Shown here: piece by piece, positions 61,321 to 64,000 of the stretch | Position numbering within the stretch: the first letter of the stretch is position 1 | Layout of the letters: the number at the start of each line of letters is the position of its first letter | DNA from: Taxillus chinensis | Lineage: Eukaryota; Streptophyta; Magnoliopsida; Santalales; Loranthaceae | NCBI GenBank assembly: GCA_023512835.1 | Contig: CM042086.1 | Span: forward strand, 5,309,799-5,373,798 | Direction: 5' to 3' | DNA length: 64,000 nt | Notes under the pieces: generated by a model | Seen by the model: only the letters and a program-made list of their open reading frames with translations | Databases searched by the model: none | Told to the model about the DNA's origin: nothing | Made by a program: the position numbers and the translations under genes

Positions 61321-62644
61321 CACAAGATTGCCTCCGACGAAGGTGAAGTAGCTTGAGGTAGACTTTCGGTTCAGTAATATTACCAGCCCGATCTGCATCG
61401 GTGTAACTGTAATCTTCATATGCTGATGTTGTTTAAACATAAGCCCTTTTCCTGGTGAGGCCTTTAAGTACCGGAGTATACGAAGCACCGCATCCAAATG
61501 ATCGGTGCTAGGAGAATGTGAAAACGGCTTACCACCGATCAGCGTAAGCAATATCGGGGCAGTATGAGATAGATAGATAAGTTTTCCAACTAACCTTTGA
61601 TATTGTTCTTTATTTGTTGGAACTTGATCTGGATATATTCCAAGTTTGTGATTTGGAATAATGGGGGTGTCGATTGGTTTGCATTCCAAGAATCCAACCT
61701 CGGTTAGTAGGTCTAACACATACTTTCTTTGAGAGAGGAATATGCCTTGTTTTGACCGTGCTACCTCAATGCCGAGAAAATATTTGAGTCCTCCAAGATC
61801 CTTCATCTCAAATTCGACGATAGATATTGTTTAAGCCGGTAAATTTCTTCCTGATCATTCCCGGTAATAATCATGTCATCGACATAAACTATTAAAGCTG
61901 TCACCTTTCCAAATTGCCGCTTTAGAAAGAGAGTATGATCAGCGTTGCTTTGTTGAAAACCATATTTATCCATTGCCAAGCTAAATCGCCAAACCATGCA
62001 CGTGGAGACTGTGTTTTAGCCCATAGAGTGCACGATGTAGTTTACACACCATTGGTTTCGTTGAAGAAGTTGAGTACCCTGGAGGAATATCCATGTATAC
62101 TTCATCCTTGAGATCACCATGAAGGAACGCATTTTTTACATCTAGTTGATGTAGAGGCCACTCAAAGTTTGCGGCCAAGGTGAGAGCAAAACCCGAACAA
62201 GTGTTTAATTTAGCCACCGGGGAGAATGTTTCTTGATAATCTATACCATACGTTTGTGTATACCCTTTGGCCACTAGTCTCGCCTTGTAGCGATCGATAG
62301 TTCCGTCGGCGTTGTGTTTAATGGAAAAAATCCACTTACGGCCTACGGTCTTCTTTCCTTCCTGGCAGTTCTACAAGTGTCCAGGTATGATTTCGTTGTA
62401 GAGCTTTAAATTCCTCGTTGATGGCACGAGTCCACCGGGGGTTAGAGAGAGCATCATGAACACTTACGGGAATATGGTATGTGGATAACGTGTAAGCAAA
62501 GGCCTGTAGGTGTTCGGGTAACATCTGGGTAGAGACATAGTTGGCAATAGGATAGCGAGATCGTTTGGTCGTTATATCGGTGAGTACCCTGGGAGGTTTA
62601 CCACGATTGTGTCCGTCCTGGTAATTTGTAACCTGCGGTTGCAT
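61273..62644 (-). pseudogene. Copia reverse transcriptase domain, frame-broken
   Basis: 62644-62336: YPIANYVSTQMLPEHLQAF, then NPRWTRAINEEFKALQRNHT and WTLVELPG (domain start). 62274-61981: [20 protein letters not shown], then [18 protein letters not shown] with a catalytic Asp. 61997-61803: DKYGFQQSNADHTLF and IVYVDDMIITG, the YVDD active site. 61806-61273: MKDLGGLKYFLGIEVARSKQ, RLVGKLIYLSHT and DHLDAVLRILRYLKASPGKG. Frame changes fall near 62340, 62000, 61805, 61560 and 61390. The active-site residues are preserved within their pieces. Confidence 0.9.
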
Positions 62645-62699
62645 CTACAAACTCATCGAGATGGAGGGGGGTTAGAAGCACTTACTTGTAGGAATATTC

Positions 62700-63163
62700 T
62701 CAGGAGAGTCATTGGTGGGACAAAGTGATACAAGGGGGGAATGGCCTGGGTGCGTCGGCTGGTCTGGATGCTTCAATCGGTGATGGTGTTGTCCCCTGGG
62801 TCAACAGATCGGATCTGCACTGTCGTGGCATCACTATCATGTGAGGCGGCGGGTGGGTTTGCGCCTGGATCAACGATAACGATGCCTTGGTTGGCGTCGC
62901 CTGGGAGAGCCGCGACGGCGCCTGGGTCGAGGCGACAGCGCCTGGGTTGGCGCCTAGATCAAAGGCGACGGTGCCTGGGTTGACGTCGTCTGGGCTGGCG
63001 TCGGTTAGGGTAAGAGCGACGGCGCCTGGGTGGCGTCGGCCCGGGGAAGCGGATGACGGCGCCTGGGTTGGCGTCGTCCGGGCTCGCGTCGGCTGGAGTA
63101 GCGACGACGAGCGCTGGGTGAGCGTCGTCATGTGCGTTAGCGCCTGGGTGGACGTCGTGCGAG
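62700..63163 (-). repeat. GC-rich reiterated linker between integrase and reverse transcriptase
   Basis: On plus, GCGCCTGGGTTGGCGTCG-type words recur with variation (about 62890-63160), each often followed by a GGCGTCG or GACGTCG core. On minus this encodes an Ala/Pro/Asp/Ser-rich stretch. The region is open in several frames on both strands because stop codons are rare in it. In copia elements this position is a poorly conserved linker; here it seems expanded by local duplication. Confidence 0.7.
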
Positions 63164-64000
63164 TTAATATTGCTCAACCACCACAGCTGGTGCAGATCGA
63201 GACTCCCCCGGGAGAGCGAACGTGGTGGTGGTGGGGGTGTGAAAAAATATTGGGATTCCAGGAAGGTAACATCCATTGTGATATAGGTACGCCCAGGTGG
63301 TAGGATGGAAACACCGATAGCCCTTAGTATGGGGGCCATAGCCGAAGAACGGACACCGAACAGCGCGAGGATCAAGTTTGGTGCGTTGATGTTTAGGCAG
63401 GTGAACAAAGGCGACACAACCGAAGATGCGCGGAGGAATTGTTAACACGAATGGTAAGGGAACATAACGAGCCGTTGTCCGGAGGGGAGTATGTAAGTTG
63501 AGAGCAATGGTAGGCATACGATTGAGCAAGTAAACGGCGGTGGAGACAACATCACCCCAATAACGATGAGGAACATTGCCTTCAATTAATAGGGACCGTG
63601 CGGTCTCCAGGATGTGCCGATTTTTGCGTTCGGAGACGCCATTCATTGGGGGTATACGGGCATGAGGTTTGATGGATGATGCCATGACTACGGAGGTAAG
63701 TGTGAAGTTGGTGATTGACATACTCTCCACCATTATCGGACCGTAAGACTTGGATTTTTGCCGAGAATTGAGTTTGAAGCATAAGATGAAAGGATTGAAA
63801 AACCCGGAACACCTTATCCTTGTGTTTGAGTAAGTAGAGCCAAGTCATACGAGTGCGATCGTCAACAAAAATAATAAACCACCGATGGCCAGAATGGGCA
63901 GTGATGGGAGAAGGACCCCATACGTCGGAATGTATTAGCATAAAGGGAATCTCGCTTTTATTCATGCTTATAGGGTAAGATACCCTATGGCTTTTAGCTA
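63164..64000 (-). pseudogene. Copia integrase domain, frame-broken, truncated by the window edge
   Basis: From the edge: KSHRVSYPISMNK, then LIHSDVWGPSPI (first catalytic Asp), FIIFVDDRTRMTWLYLLKHK, and VLRSDNGGEYVN (second Asp). A frame change near 63640 leads to NGVSERKNRHILETARSLL (catalytic Glu in SERKNRH) and YWGDVVSTAVYLLNRMPT. The GKNY-like C-terminal region follows: FGCVAFVHLPKHQRTKLDPR, CPFFGYGPHTKGYRCFHPTT. The D,D,E residues are kept. The HHCC zinc finger would be beyond the right edge. Confidence 0.9.

Larger units (their letters stand above)
60808..64000 (-). mobile_element. Ty1/copia retrotransposon, 3' part, runs off the right edge
   Basis: On minus, from the right edge: integrase, a GC-rich linker, reverse transcriptase, RNase H, a polypurine tract and the start of the 3' LTR. 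This order (integrase before reverse transcriptase) is diagnostic of Ty1/copia. Gag, protease, the integrase zinc finger and the 5' LTR lie beyond position 64000. At least seven frame changes occur in pol, so the copy cannot make an active polyprotein unless the indels are assembly errors. Confidence 0.92.

Overview
This is nuclear DNA from a flowering plant. The intergenic sequence is very AT-rich, the long (AT)n, (CT)n and (GAA)n tracts are plant-like, and there are plant LINE, Ty1/copia, Ty3/gypsy and hAT remnants. The recognisable genes belong to plant families: a UNICORN-type AGC VIII kinase, R/B-type bHLH, CcmE, SMXL and PRISE. The species cannot be fixed. The very GC-rich, intronless kinase in an AT-rich background would suit a monocot, but that is inference only.

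Only two host genes look intact. One is a PRELI/MSF1-domain protein (23961-24518, minus), predicted to carry phospholipid in the mitochondrial intermembrane space. The other is a UNICORN-like AGC kinase (47668-48909, plus) with its own TATA box. Everything else recognisable is broken.

Layout from left to right. 1-5.9 kb is AT-rich, with small repeats and an unrecognised possible membrane-protein exon. 5.9-11.4 kb is the wreck of an R/B-type (GL3/EGL3/Delila-like) bHLH regulator gene, with a 3.7-kb antisense LINE inside an intron. 12.0-13.4 kb is a frame-broken CCME copy beside a diverged duplication. 13.4-19.2 kb is an AT-rich desert. 19.3-19.7 kb is a possible arabinogalactan-peptide relic with a core promoter. 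20.7-23.3 kb is a non-coding retroelement-like block with a T-rich tract and a GC-rich minisatellite. 24-25.9 kb is the PRELI gene. 26-34 kb is AT-rich, with a possible hAT-like element and a PRISE last-exon fragment. 34.07-37.00 kb is a hAT-type element (8-bp target duplication) with a 2.2-kb solo LTR nested in it (5-bp target duplication). 38.5-38.9 kb is a second copy of the minisatellite beside a Ty3/gypsy fragment. 42.3-42.7 kb is an SMXL (Clp-N) relic. 47.5-49.0 kb is the kinase. 52.4-52.9 kb is a SINE-like head and an Ulp1-protease relic. 56.2-57.2 kb is a 95-bp direct duplication bracketing an LTR-like segment. 60.8-64.0 kb is the 3' part of a decayed Ty1/copia element that runs off the right edge.

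The genes do not form a pathway. The window reads as a graveyard of gene copies and nested transposons around two working genes. I found no convincing new biological system. The items most worth checking are the nested hAT/solo-LTR structure, the interrupted bHLH gene, the CCME copy that keeps a 242-codon open frame despite several frame changes, the minisatellite shared between two loci, and the 95-bp duplication at 56-57 kb.
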